A stretch of 35,332 bases of DNA. Source: Desulfobacteraceae bacterium. GTDB lineage: Bacteria; Desulfobacterota; Desulfobacteria; Desulfobacterales; UBA11574. Positions 1 to 8,303 of this stretch are shown in pieces. Where the stretch lies: assembly GCA_030613575.1 (NCBI GenBank), contig JAUWLP010000006.1:1-35332 (forward strand), given 5' to 3'. The notes below the pieces were generated by a model that was given only the letters and a program-made list of their open reading frames with translations, did no database searches and was not told the origin of the DNA. How positions within the stretch are numbered: position 1 is the first letter of the stretch; each line of letters begins with the position of its first letter. Both the position numbers and the translations under genes were made by a program.

Positions 1-567
1 AAGCATCAGGTATATGTATACCGGTGGATGCACAAAGCCAACACCCACCTTATCCACTAATGAATAGGCTGCAATAGTCCCGCCAGTACAAAGTGCCCAG
101 AGAGAACCTCCGCCCCGCAGTGTCAGGAAGGGCTCAAGAAAGGATTTTCCGGAAAAGGATGGCAGATGAATTACATAGATGCCGAAAACAACCAGGGCAA
201 TGCCGAACGCTCCGAAGAGAGAGATTTGTTCATGGATTAGAACAACGGCAAGAAAAGGCACAAAGAGGGGCCCCGAACCACGGGAAAGCGGATAGACCAG
301 TGAGAGATCCCCCCGCTCGTAAGCGCCTCCCATGAACCAGAAATAGAGAAAGTGCAGGAGTCCGGTAGCTGCTACGCATGTCCAGCCCTGTGCTGAGATG
401 ATAGTCTTGGGCCAGAAATAGAGAAACATAGGAAAATAAATGACCAGTGCAACCAGCAGGAACCACCAGATGAACACTATCTTTTTTTGGCTTTTTTTAA
501 GCAGATAGTTCCAGCCAGCGTGCAAAAAAGCGGCTATGAGCACAATGCACAGGGCCAGCCCACTCAT
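1..567 (-). CDS. EamA/DMT-family permease, truncated by the window edge
   Basis: Minus-strand reading from ATG at 567 is open for 189 codons to the edge: MSGLALCIVLIAAFLHAGWNYLLKKSQKKIVFIWWFLLVALVIYF...GAYERGDLSLVYPLSRGSGPLFVPFLAVVLIHEQISLFGAFGIALVVFGIYVIHL. Hydrophobic segments and the DLSLVYPLSRGSGPL motif are typical of EamA transporters. Confidence 0.8.
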   Translation of the reverse strand, partial: MSGLALCIVLIAAFLHAGWNYLLKKSQKKIVFIWWFLLVALVIYFPMFLYFWPKTIISAQGWTCVAATGLLHFLYFWFMGGAYERGDLSLVYPLSRGSGPLFVPFLAVVLIHEQISLFGAFGIALVVFGIYVIHLPSFSGKSFLEPFLTLRGGGSLWALCTGGTIAAYSLVDKVGVGFVHPPVYIYLML

Positions 568-1224
568 AAAAAGGTTCCTTGCTCGAGTAATTGAGCTCCG
601 GAGTACCGGATAAATGGGATTGATATGTGATCGGTGTTTAGCATTGCACCTTGCCTGTTGCATGTATGAAAGGTTTTATTGATTAACGTTGTGGGTAGTT
701 CTCAGAATTGGAAAATGTTGTTGCACTGGAGTTTCCAATATTGAATCGCAGGAGGAGGCTGCAAAAACATCTAAACATTTACTATAAATCAATATCTTAA
801 CATTTATGTCAAGTTTTATGTGCTTATGGCTTTGCCCCACCTCCCCACAAAAAAGAGGCCCGCATGGCCCCCCAGGAAAGGAGACTATACCCGGATCTGT
901 TGAGAACTTACTTTTCACCACTTAAAATAAAGGGGAATTCTGAGCAATCTGAACGAAAGTAAAAAAACAATGGTCTTCACACTAATCCACGATGAGCCAT
1001 AATTTCTTAAAAGGTATAGTAAAGATCCGGGCCCAGCCTCCGGCCCTGAGGGAGAACCCGGCTTTGGTTTAGCCCCAGAGGGGGCTTTAGTCTCTTGGAA
1101 TTTCAATTCAAAAAAGCGCTGATGATGCTGTCCCGGGCAAAAGTATGCTCAAGGGTTCTACACACAACCGAGAATGGCTTACCGTTGGGCGCAGAATCAA
1201 ATTAAAAGTTTTTTAAGACACTAG

Positions 1225-1553
1225 TGCCCCGTCTCATAAATTATGTATTTCAAATTGGCAAAATAAAATGTCCTCAACAGGGTTACATTTAATCCACTTA
1301 TCAGAGACGGGGAAATCCGAAATTCGAATATCGAAATTCTAAACAAATTCGAATGACATAAATTCAAATTCACAAAACATTTTAAAATCGAGGTAGTTAG
1401 CCGCATTTGTTTTTGATTTTGAACATTCGGATTTTGATATTGTTTCGGATTTCGGATTTCGATATTCGGATTTTTTAAGGTAGTTCCTGTGATTTGAGGA
1501 CATGTTAAATTGATAACATCGTGCATATAACTTTTAAGACGCTGCACTAGTGG
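1225..1553. repeat. Nested inverted-repeat element with an AAATCCGAA/TTCGGATTT palindrome core
   Basis: CCCCGTCTC (1227-1235) pairs with GAGACGGGG (1304-1312). AAATCCGAAATTCGAATATCGAAATTC (from 1313) pairs with GAAATCCG...CGATATTCGGATTT (to ~1473). ATGTCCTCAACAGG (~1268) is echoed as CCTGTGATTTGAGGACAT (~1485-1503). TTTTAAGACACTAGTG (~1211) is repeated as TTTTAAGACGCTGCACTAGTG (~1531). Confidence 0.6.
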
Positions 1554-1786
1554 TCGATATTGGTTTTATTTCCGTCATTTCTCTCGTACCTGTGTCCAAT
1601 GTCAAGACCTGACACCTTTTGATACAAAATTTTTGAATGATAATTAAAAAGTTTGAATTAATATTTAAAAATAATTGACATTCCCAATGTTTTATTTTAG
1701 TGTTTAATCTGAAAATAAAAACAACACTGGAGACTCCTGTTCTTTTTTGTAATAAGAATGCAATTTTCATTCGGTAAGGAGAAAGT

Positions 1787-3133
1787 GTGTCACAAATTCT
1801 TATAAAAAACGGCACTGTAGTAACGATGAATTCCGGCAGAGAAATTCTTGAAGCCGATATTCTCATCGAAAACGACCTGATAAAAGAGATAGGTTCCAGC
1901 CTTGACTTAAAAGCAGAAAAAGAGATTGATGCTTCAGGTCTTGTTATAATTCCCGGACTTATTCAATCTCACATTCATCTGACTCAGGTTCTTTTCCGGA
2001 GCCTGGCAGATGACATGGAACTTCTGGACTGGTTAAAAAAACGAATATGGCCCCTGGAAGCATGCCATACTTTTGAGTCCAACGCAGTATCGGCCAGGCT
2101 TGGAATTGCAGAGCTTATTATGGGCGGTACAACCGCAATTATTGACATGGGTACTGTGAATCATACAGAAGCAATATGCGAGACAGTGCAGGATACCGGG
2201 TATCGTGCAGTTGTTGGGAAATGTATGATGGATCATGGAAGCGGAGTGCCGGCCGGTTTAATGGAGAACACCTGGGATTCCATTAAGCAAAGCACATATC
2301 TGATGAACAAATGGCACGGCGCTGCCAACGGAAGGATAAAATACGCATTCACTCCACGATTTGTTGTTTCCTGCAGCGATGATCTTCTTCTTAAAGTAAG
2401 TGATCTGTCACGCGATAACGATATTATTGTTCATACCCATGCTTCTGAAAACCGTTGGGAAATTGCACTGGTTGAGCAGGAGAGAGGCATGCGTAATGTG
2501 AAATACCTGGAAAAATTAGGACTTACCGGAGAAAATCTTGTTCTTGCCCATTGCATCTGGCTCAATGATGAAGAGATGAAAATACTCAGTGATACAGGTA
2601 CGAAAATAGCTCACTGTCCTGGCAGTAATCTTAAACTTGCATCTGGTATTGCTAAAATTCCTGAACTGCTGAAGATGGGAGCAAATGTATCTCTGGCAGC
2701 AGATGGTGCCCCATGCAACAACAACCTGAGCATGTTCAGGGAGATGCGCCATGCTGCTTTGATACAAAAGGTCAGGCTGCTGTCACCAACAGCTCTGCCT
2801 GCACACCAGGTGTTTGAAATGGCCACACTTGGCGGAGCAAAGGCAATGGGAATGGAAGATGAACTGGGAAGTATTGAAACAGGTAAAAAAGCAGATATAG
2901 TTTTAGTTGATCTGAAAAAAGCGCATACTTCGCCCGGCATCAACCGTGATCCTGTTTCCCAACTGGTTTATTCAGCAACTACCCAGGATGTTCAGACCAC
3001 AATTGTTAACGGTAAAATACTTATGCGCGACCGAAAGCTTGAGACCATAGATATTGATGATACAATCCTGGAAGCTGATCGAATCTGCGGAAAATTGCTT
3101 ATGTCAGATAATATAAGACCTCTTTTTGCATAA
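1787..3133 (+). CDS. Amidohydrolase, 5'-deoxyadenosine / MTA / SAH deaminase-like (TRZ/ATZ family)
   Basis: 448 aa from a GTG start with an upstream TAAGGAG. Motifs SHIHLTQVLFRSLADDMELLDWLKKRIWPLEA, HTHASE, AHCIWL, HCPGSNLKLASG and AADGAPCNNNLSMF are typical of the MTA/SAH/5'-deoxyadenosine deaminase group. Confidence 0.85.
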   Translation: MSQILIKNGTVVTMNSGREILEADILIENDLIKEIGSSLDLKAEKEIDASGLVIIPGLIQSHIHLTQVLFRSLADDMELLDWLKKRIWPLEACHTFESNAVSARLGIAELIMGGTTAIIDMGTVNHTEAICETVQDTGYRAVVGKCMMDHGSGVPAGLMENTWDSIKQSTYLMNKWHGAANGRIKYAFTPRFVVSCSDDLLLKVSDLSRDNDIIVHTHASENRWEIALVEQERGMRNVKYLEKLGLTGENLVLAHCIWLNDEEMKILSDTGTKIAHCPGSNLKLASGIAKIPELLKMGANVSLAADGAPCNNNLSMFREMRHAALIQKVRLLSPTALPAHQVFEMATLGGAKAMGMEDELGSIETGKKADIVLVDLKKAHTSPGINRDPVSQLVYSATTQDVQTTIVNGKILMRDRKLETIDIDDTILEADRICGKLLMSDNIRPLFA

Positions 3134-3159
3134 AATACCTCCAGTATTTAAGCAGATGG

Positions 3160-3300
3160 TTGAAAATCCTTGCAAACTGTATAATTGACGAAAAAATGAA
3201 ACAGGATTCCATCAAAAGATCCAGAAATCTTTTAAAGAGATTTCCCTTGTATCCGGAGCTTGATCTTGACTTTTTAATGGATCAGTTTCTGGTGAAATAA
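3160..3300 (+). CDS. Possible small ORF or gene remnant (46 aa)
   Basis: Open frame from TTG at 3160 (or ATG at 3196) to TAA at 3300: (M)KILANCIIDEKMKQDSIKRSRNLLKRFPLYPELDLDFLMDQFLVK. The RBS is weak. Confidence 0.3.
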   Translation: MKILANCIIDEKMKQDSIKRSRNLLKRFPLYPELDLDFLMDQFLVK

Positions 3301-3330
3301 CATATTTTTTTAAATCATGCCGGAGGCAAT

Positions 3331-4593
3331 ATGAAATATGTAACAGGTGCAAAATGTGTGATTTGCGGCAAGTTTTTTAAAAAAGATCAATTTGAATATA
3401 TCTGCCCGGATCATGGGAATGAAGGAATCCTTGATATCAAGTATGATTATGATTCCATAAAAAAAGATTTTACAAAACATTGTCTTGCCAACAATAAAGA
3501 CCAATCCGTCTGGAGATACGGACCCCTTCTTCCGGTAAATGAGGATTCCCCTGTGCCCAGGCTCTCTGTTGGCCCAACCCCGCTCTACCACCTGGAAAAG
3601 TTAGCCACCAGGCTTGGCATAAAGGATCTATATTTAAAAGACGATGGACGATTGCCCACAGCATCGTTTAAAGACAGGGCAAGCGCAATTGCCGTTGTAA
3701 AGGCATGGGAAAAGAGAGCCAAGGTTATTACAACTGCAAGCACAGGTAATGCAGCTGCTGCATTAAGCGGTCTTTGCGCTTCTGTTGGACAGGAAAATGT
3801 GATCTTTGTTCCAGTATCTGCGCCTAAGGCGAAAATTGCCCAGCTGCTTATGTTTGGATCAAAAGTTATACTTGTTAACGGGACATATGATGACGCATTT
3901 GATCTCTGCCTGAAAGTAGCAAAAGAGTACGGTTGGTACAACAGGAATACAGGCTATAATCCATATATGTCAGAAGGCAAAAAAACCTGCTCTTTTGAAA
4001 TTTGTGAACAGCTAAAGTGGAAAGCACCTGACACAATTTTCGTCAGTGTGGGTGACGGCTGCATAATTGGCGGTATTCATAAAGGGCTTAAGGATCTCCT
4101 TGAAATGGGGTGGATTGACATAATGCCAAGGCTTGTCGGAATCCAGGCTGAAGGCAGCAGCTATATGTATCAGGCCTGGAAAAACAATGAGGATATTATT
4201 ACAAAACCTGCGGTAGTTGCAGAAACTATTGCAGACAGTATCAGTGCCGGACTTCCAAGGGACCGGGTTAAAGCCCTTGATGCAGTAAATAAAACCAAAG
4301 GAGAGTTCATAACGGTAAGTGATGAAGAAATTCTAAAAGCGATTCCCGATCTTGCCGGGAAAACCGGAGTTTTTGCGGAGCCTGCTGGTGCCGCCACATG
4401 GGCAGGCGTTCTAAAAGCTGCAGAAACAGGCATGTTTTCTTGTGATGAATCTGTGGTTGTTATTAATACAGGAAGCGGCTTAAAGGATATTAACAGTGCC
4501 ATGAAATCGGTTGAACTTACAAATATGCAGTACTTCAAAGTTGAACCGTCAATTGATAAATTCAGGATAATTGCATCTTATCTAAAGCTATAA
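3331..4593 (+). CDS. Threonine synthase-like PLP enzyme with N-terminal Cys-rich zinc-ribbon-like segment
   Basis: 420 aa; N-terminal CVICGKFFKKDQFEYICPDHG, PLP-lysine region PTASFKDRASAIAV, STGNAAAALSGLCA, VSVGDGCIIGGIHKGLKDL. Confidence 0.85.
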   Translation: MKYVTGAKCVICGKFFKKDQFEYICPDHGNEGILDIKYDYDSIKKDFTKHCLANNKDQSVWRYGPLLPVNEDSPVPRLSVGPTPLYHLEKLATRLGIKDLYLKDDGRLPTASFKDRASAIAVVKAWEKRAKVITTASTGNAAAALSGLCASVGQENVIFVPVSAPKAKIAQLLMFGSKVILVNGTYDDAFDLCLKVAKEYGWYNRNTGYNPYMSEGKKTCSFEICEQLKWKAPDTIFVSVGDGCIIGGIHKGLKDLLEMGWIDIMPRLVGIQAEGSSYMYQAWKNNEDIITKPAVVAETIADSISAGLPRDRVKALDAVNKTKGEFITVSDEEILKAIPDLAGKTGVFAEPAGAATWAGVLKAAETGMFSCDESVVVINTGSGLKDINSAMKSVELTNMQYFKVEPSIDKFRIIASYLKL

Positions 4594-4634
4594 TTTGCTT
4601 ATAATATAAAAATGCAACACAGGAGATAAAAACC

Positions 4635-6104
4635 ATGATCGATTTAACTGTTTTCCCGGATGCCTTAAACAGGACAATGGAACATGCCAGGGAAAGAGAC
4701 ATCATTATTCCCACTCTGAAACAGCAGAGGGACCCTTCTTTAATCCCGGAAAAGATACAGGACAGGCTTAAGAACGTAGGTCTCTGGGATCTTGATCCGC
4801 TGAATCTTTTCAGGATTTCATGGCAGAATGAGCCCAAGGAGGTCGGCGGCGGATATACAGGCGTAAACTTCATGGAATTTCCTGAAGAGCTGACAGGTGT
4901 TAAAGCACGTATCATTGCTCTTGTGGGCAAGTATTTTCCAACAGGTGCCCATAAAGTAGGTGCAGCTTTTGGATGTCTTGTTCCAAGACTTGTTACAGGA
5001 CAGTTTGATTCCACAAAACAGAAAGCGGTTTGGCCTTCAACAGGTAATTACTGCAGGGGCGGAGCATATGATTCAGCCCTTCTAGGATGTGAATCCATTG
5101 CAATCCTGCCCGAAGAGATGAGCCGCGAGCGTTTTGAATGGTTGAAAAAAGTTGCTGGCAGGATCATCAAGACCCCAGGTTCTGAAAGTAATGTAAAAGA
5201 GATATTCGATAAATGCTGGGAACTTAGAAATTCAGGTGAAGATCTTGTAATCTTCAACCAGTTTGATGAGTTTGGAAACTACCTGTGGCACCATGAAGTT
5301 ACAGGACCTGCAATGCTTGATGTATTAAAGAGTGTTCTGAAAGAGGGTGACAGGATAAGGGGTTTTGTTTCCGCGACAGGTTCCGGCGGAACAATTGCAT
5401 CAGGTGATTTCCTGAAGAAAATATTCCCTGAATGCAAAATTGTTGCAAGCGAAGCCCTCCAGTGCCCCACACTTCTTAATAACGGATTTGGTGCCCACAG
5501 GATCGAAGGTATTGGTGACAAACATATACCCTGGATTCACAATACTAAAAATACCGACTTTATTGTTGCCATAGATGACAATGTTCCCATGAACCTGATC
5601 CGCCTTTTTAATGAACCTGATGGGAAAAAACTTCTTAAAGAAAAAGGTGTGTCAGATAATATTGTAAACAATCTTGATCTGGTTGGAATTTCAGGAGCTT
5701 CAAACCTTGCATCTGCAATAAAATTCGCAAAGTACTATGAACTTACCGAAAACGACCTGGTGGTGACTGTTCTGACCGATTCAATGGAGATGTACAAAAG
5801 CAGGCTTGATGAGCTGACGCAAGAGTTGGGAAGTTTTTCAGATAAAGATGCTGAAGCTGTTTATTCAAGATATCTACAGGGTCTTACAATCGATTATATG
5901 GAAGAGCTGACCTATTACGGTAAAAAACGCATTCACAATCTGAAATACTATACATGGGTTGAACAACAGGGGAAAACCTATGAAGAGATCCAGGAACAGT
6001 GGTACAATGACTCTTACTGGACCTCTATTGTAGATAAGGCTGAAGAGATTGATTCCCTGATTGATGATTTTAACAAAAAAACCGGACTGCTTGAAAAATT
6101 ATAG
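4635..6104 (+). CDS. Fold-type-II PLP-dependent enzyme (cysteine synthase/TrpB-like, function uncertain)
   Basis: 489 aa with AGGAG RBS at 4621. Motifs FPTGAHKVGAAFG (likely PLP lysine), WPSTGNYCRGGAYDSALLG and VSATGSGGTIASGDFLKK (phosphate-binding glycine-rich loop). Confidence 0.8.
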   Translation: MIDLTVFPDALNRTMEHARERDIIIPTLKQQRDPSLIPEKIQDRLKNVGLWDLDPLNLFRISWQNEPKEVGGGYTGVNFMEFPEELTGVKARIIALVGKYFPTGAHKVGAAFGCLVPRLVTGQFDSTKQKAVWPSTGNYCRGGAYDSALLGCESIAILPEEMSRERFEWLKKVAGRIIKTPGSESNVKEIFDKCWELRNSGEDLVIFNQFDEFGNYLWHHEVTGPAMLDVLKSVLKEGDRIRGFVSATGSGGTIASGDFLKKIFPECKIVASEALQCPTLLNNGFGAHRIEGIGDKHIPWIHNTKNTDFIVAIDDNVPMNLIRLFNEPDGKKLLKEKGVSDNIVNNLDLVGISGASNLASAIKFAKYYELTENDLVVTVLTDSMEMYKSRLDELTQELGSFSDKDAEAVYSRYLQGLTIDYMEELTYYGKKRIHNLKYYTWVEQQGKTYEEIQEQWYNDSYWTSIVDKAEEIDSLIDDFNKKTGLLEKL

Positions 6105-6114
6105 GAAGGAATAA

Positions 6115-7320
6115 ATGAAGCCTGATTACAGAGAGATATTAAAAAAAGCTGAAGAGTATAAACCCCGGATGTCAAAATTTCTCCGCGACATGATTGCAAT
6201 TCCCAGTGAAAGTTGTGATGAAAAAGATGTTGTACTGAGAATTAAACAAGAGATGGAACTTGTGGGTTTCGATTGGATTGAAATTGATCCCATGGGAAAT
6301 ATTCTGGGATATATCGGAAAAGGCAAAACCCTTATCGCAATGGATGCTCACATAGATACTGTTGGTGTTGGAAACATGGAGAACTGGGATTATGACCCCT
6401 ATGAAGGGTATGAAGATGATGAGATCATTGTGGGAAGAGGTGCAAGTGACCAGAAAGGCGGAATGGCTTCCATGGTTTATGCCGGAAAAATAATTAAAGA
6501 CCTGGGCCTGGAAGATGATTATACACTGCTTGTAACAGGAACTGTTCAGGAAGAGGACTGTGACGGTCTATGCTGGCAATATCTTATTGAACAGAGCAAA
6601 ATCAGACCTGATCTTGTAGTCTCCACAGAACCCACTTCATGCCGCATTTACAGGGGGCAGAGGGGAAGAATGGAAATAAAGGTTGAAACAAGCGGTGTCA
6701 GCTGCCATGGTTCGGCTCCTGAAAGAGGAGACAATGCAATTTTTAAAATGGGACCGATTCTCAATGATCTTCAGGAACTGAACCAAAAATTGAAAAATGA
6801 TGATTTCCTGGGTAAAGGCACTCTTACGGTTTCTGAGATATTCTTTTCATCCCCTTCAAGATGTGCTGTCGCTGACGGATGCAGCATCTCAATTGACAGA
6901 CGTCTGACCTTGGGTGAAACATGGGAAGGAGCGCTTGATGAAATCAGAGAACTTACTTCGGTAAAAGAATTTAAGGCTGTTGTTTCAATGTACAACTACG
7001 ACAAACCTGCATACACAGGTCTTGTTTACCCTAGTGAAGCATATTTTCCGGCATGGGTCCTTAATGAAGACCATGATGCCTGCGTAAGCCTTGTATCTGC
7101 ATACAGAGAGCTTTTTAACAAAGATCCTGTTGTTGACAAATGGACATTCTCCACAAACGGTGTCTCTATAATGGGAAGATTTGGAATCCCCTGCATTGGA
7201 TTCGGTCCGGGCCATGAAGATCAGGCACATGCTCCCAACGAAAAAACCTGGAAAAAAGAACTTGTTGAGGCTGCTGCAATGTATGCGGCTATTCCGTCAA
7301 TGTATATGAAAACCACTTAA
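6115..7320 (+). CDS. ygeY: YgeY-like M20-family hydrolase
   Basis: 401 aa; [70 protein letters not shown]20 metallohydrolase motifs in the YgeY arrangement. Confidence 0.85.
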   Translation: MKPDYREILKKAEEYKPRMSKFLRDMIAIPSESCDEKDVVLRIKQEMELVGFDWIEIDPMGNILGYIGKGKTLIAMDAHIDTVGVGNMENWDYDPYEGYEDDEIIVGRGASDQKGGMASMVYAGKIIKDLGLEDDYTLLVTGTVQEEDCDGLCWQYLIEQSKIRPDLVVSTEPTSCRIYRGQRGRMEIKVETSGVSCHGSAPERGDNAIFKMGPILNDLQELNQKLKNDDFLGKGTLTVSEIFFSSPSRCAVADGCSISIDRRLTLGETWEGALDEIRELTSVKEFKAVVSMYNYDKPAYTGLVYPSEAYFPAWVLNEDHDACVSLVSAYRELFNKDPVVDKWTFSTNGVSIMGRFGIPCIGFGPGHEDQAHAPNEKTWKKELVEAAAMYAAIPSMYMKTT

Positions 7321-7340
7321 CGAGATCTGAAGGTTGAGCC

Positions 7341-8291
7341 ATGAAGAAATTTGCTGTAGTCGCCATTGGTGGAAATTCATTGATACGGGACAAACACCAT
7401 TTAAAAGTGGAAGATCAGTACCAAGAAATAAAAAAAACAGTAAAGCACATTGTTGACATCATTGAAGTCGGATATGGGGTTGTTATTACACACGGAAACG
7501 GACCCCAGGTTGGTTTTATCTTTAGAAGATCTGAAATTGCATATGAGCATGAGGGACTTCATTTTGTTCCGCTCCAGAGTTGTGTGGCCGACACCCAGGG
7601 GGCCATAGGCTACCAGATCCAGCAGGCCCTGGACAATGAATTTAAGATAAGGAAGATAGAACAAAAGGCCGTAACCGTTGTTACACAGGTTAAGGTTTCA
7701 AAACAAGATCCGGGCTTTAAAAATCCCACAAAACCCATTGGCACTTTTTGTGAAGATGAAAAGGCCAAGAAGATTGCAAAGGATCATCCTGACTGGAAAA
7801 TGGTATTTGATGCAGGGCGGGGATACAGAAGAGTGGTTCCTTCGCCAAAACCTGTGGAAATCATTGAAATGGATATGGTTAAAGAGCTGGTAAAAAGCAA
7901 TTACAGCGTTATTGCTGTTGGCGGAGGCGGCATTCCGGTTATAGAAAACAAGGATGGAACCCTTGAAGGGGTAAGTGCCGTTATAGATAAGGACTTTGCT
8001 TCGGCATTGCTTGCCAGGAATCTTAAGGCGGATCTACTGATCATCTCAACAGGTGTTGACAGGGTATGTCTCAATTTCGGACAGGAAAATGAAAAAGCTT
8101 TATCTGAAATAACAGCTGACCAGGCAAGAGAGTATATGGAAGATGGCCATTTTGCAGCAGGAAGCATGCTTCCAAAGATACAGGCAATTCTCTGGTTTCT
8201 CCAAAACGGTGGGAAAAAAGCGATCATAACTAAACCTGACAATCTGAAACAGGCGATTAATGGAAGATGTGGAACCCATATAATCAAATAA
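7341..8291 (+). CDS. arcC: Carbamate kinase
   Basis: 316 aa; AIGGNSLIRD, VITHGNGPQVG, AVGGGGIPVIE, AVIDKDFASALLARNLKADLLIISTGVD, GSMLPKIQAILWFL. Confidence 0.93.
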   Translation: MKKFAVVAIGGNSLIRDKHHLKVEDQYQEIKKTVKHIVDIIEVGYGVVITHGNGPQVGFIFRRSEIAYEHEGLHFVPLQSCVADTQGAIGYQIQQALDNEFKIRKIEQKAVTVVTQVKVSKQDPGFKNPTKPIGTFCEDEKAKKIAKDHPDWKMVFDAGRGYRRVVPSPKPVEIIEMDMVKELVKSNYSVIAVGGGGIPVIENKDGTLEGVSAVIDKDFASALLARNLKADLLIISTGVDRVCLNFGQENEKALSEITADQAREYMEDGHFAAGSMLPKIQAILWFLQNGGKKAIITKPDNLKQAINGRCGTHIIK

Positions 8292-8303
8292 ACGGAGGGA
8301 TTT

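Noticed and set aside
93-335. Plus-strand 80-aa ORF (and minus 230-466)
   Set aside because: Out-of-frame with the clear EamA/DMT coding frame on the minus strand; no recognisable domain.
1025-1095. GC-rich stem-forming segment as a molybdenum-cofactor riboswitch or terminator
   Set aside because: Only short stems (GGGCC/GGCCC, AGCCCC/GGGGCT) are visible and no conserved Moco motif was recognised; position is far from the nearest start codon.
1221-1866. Minus-strand ORFs of 108 and 110 aa
   Set aside because: Made of low-complexity palindromic repeat sequence and antisense to the deaminase start; no plausible protein features.
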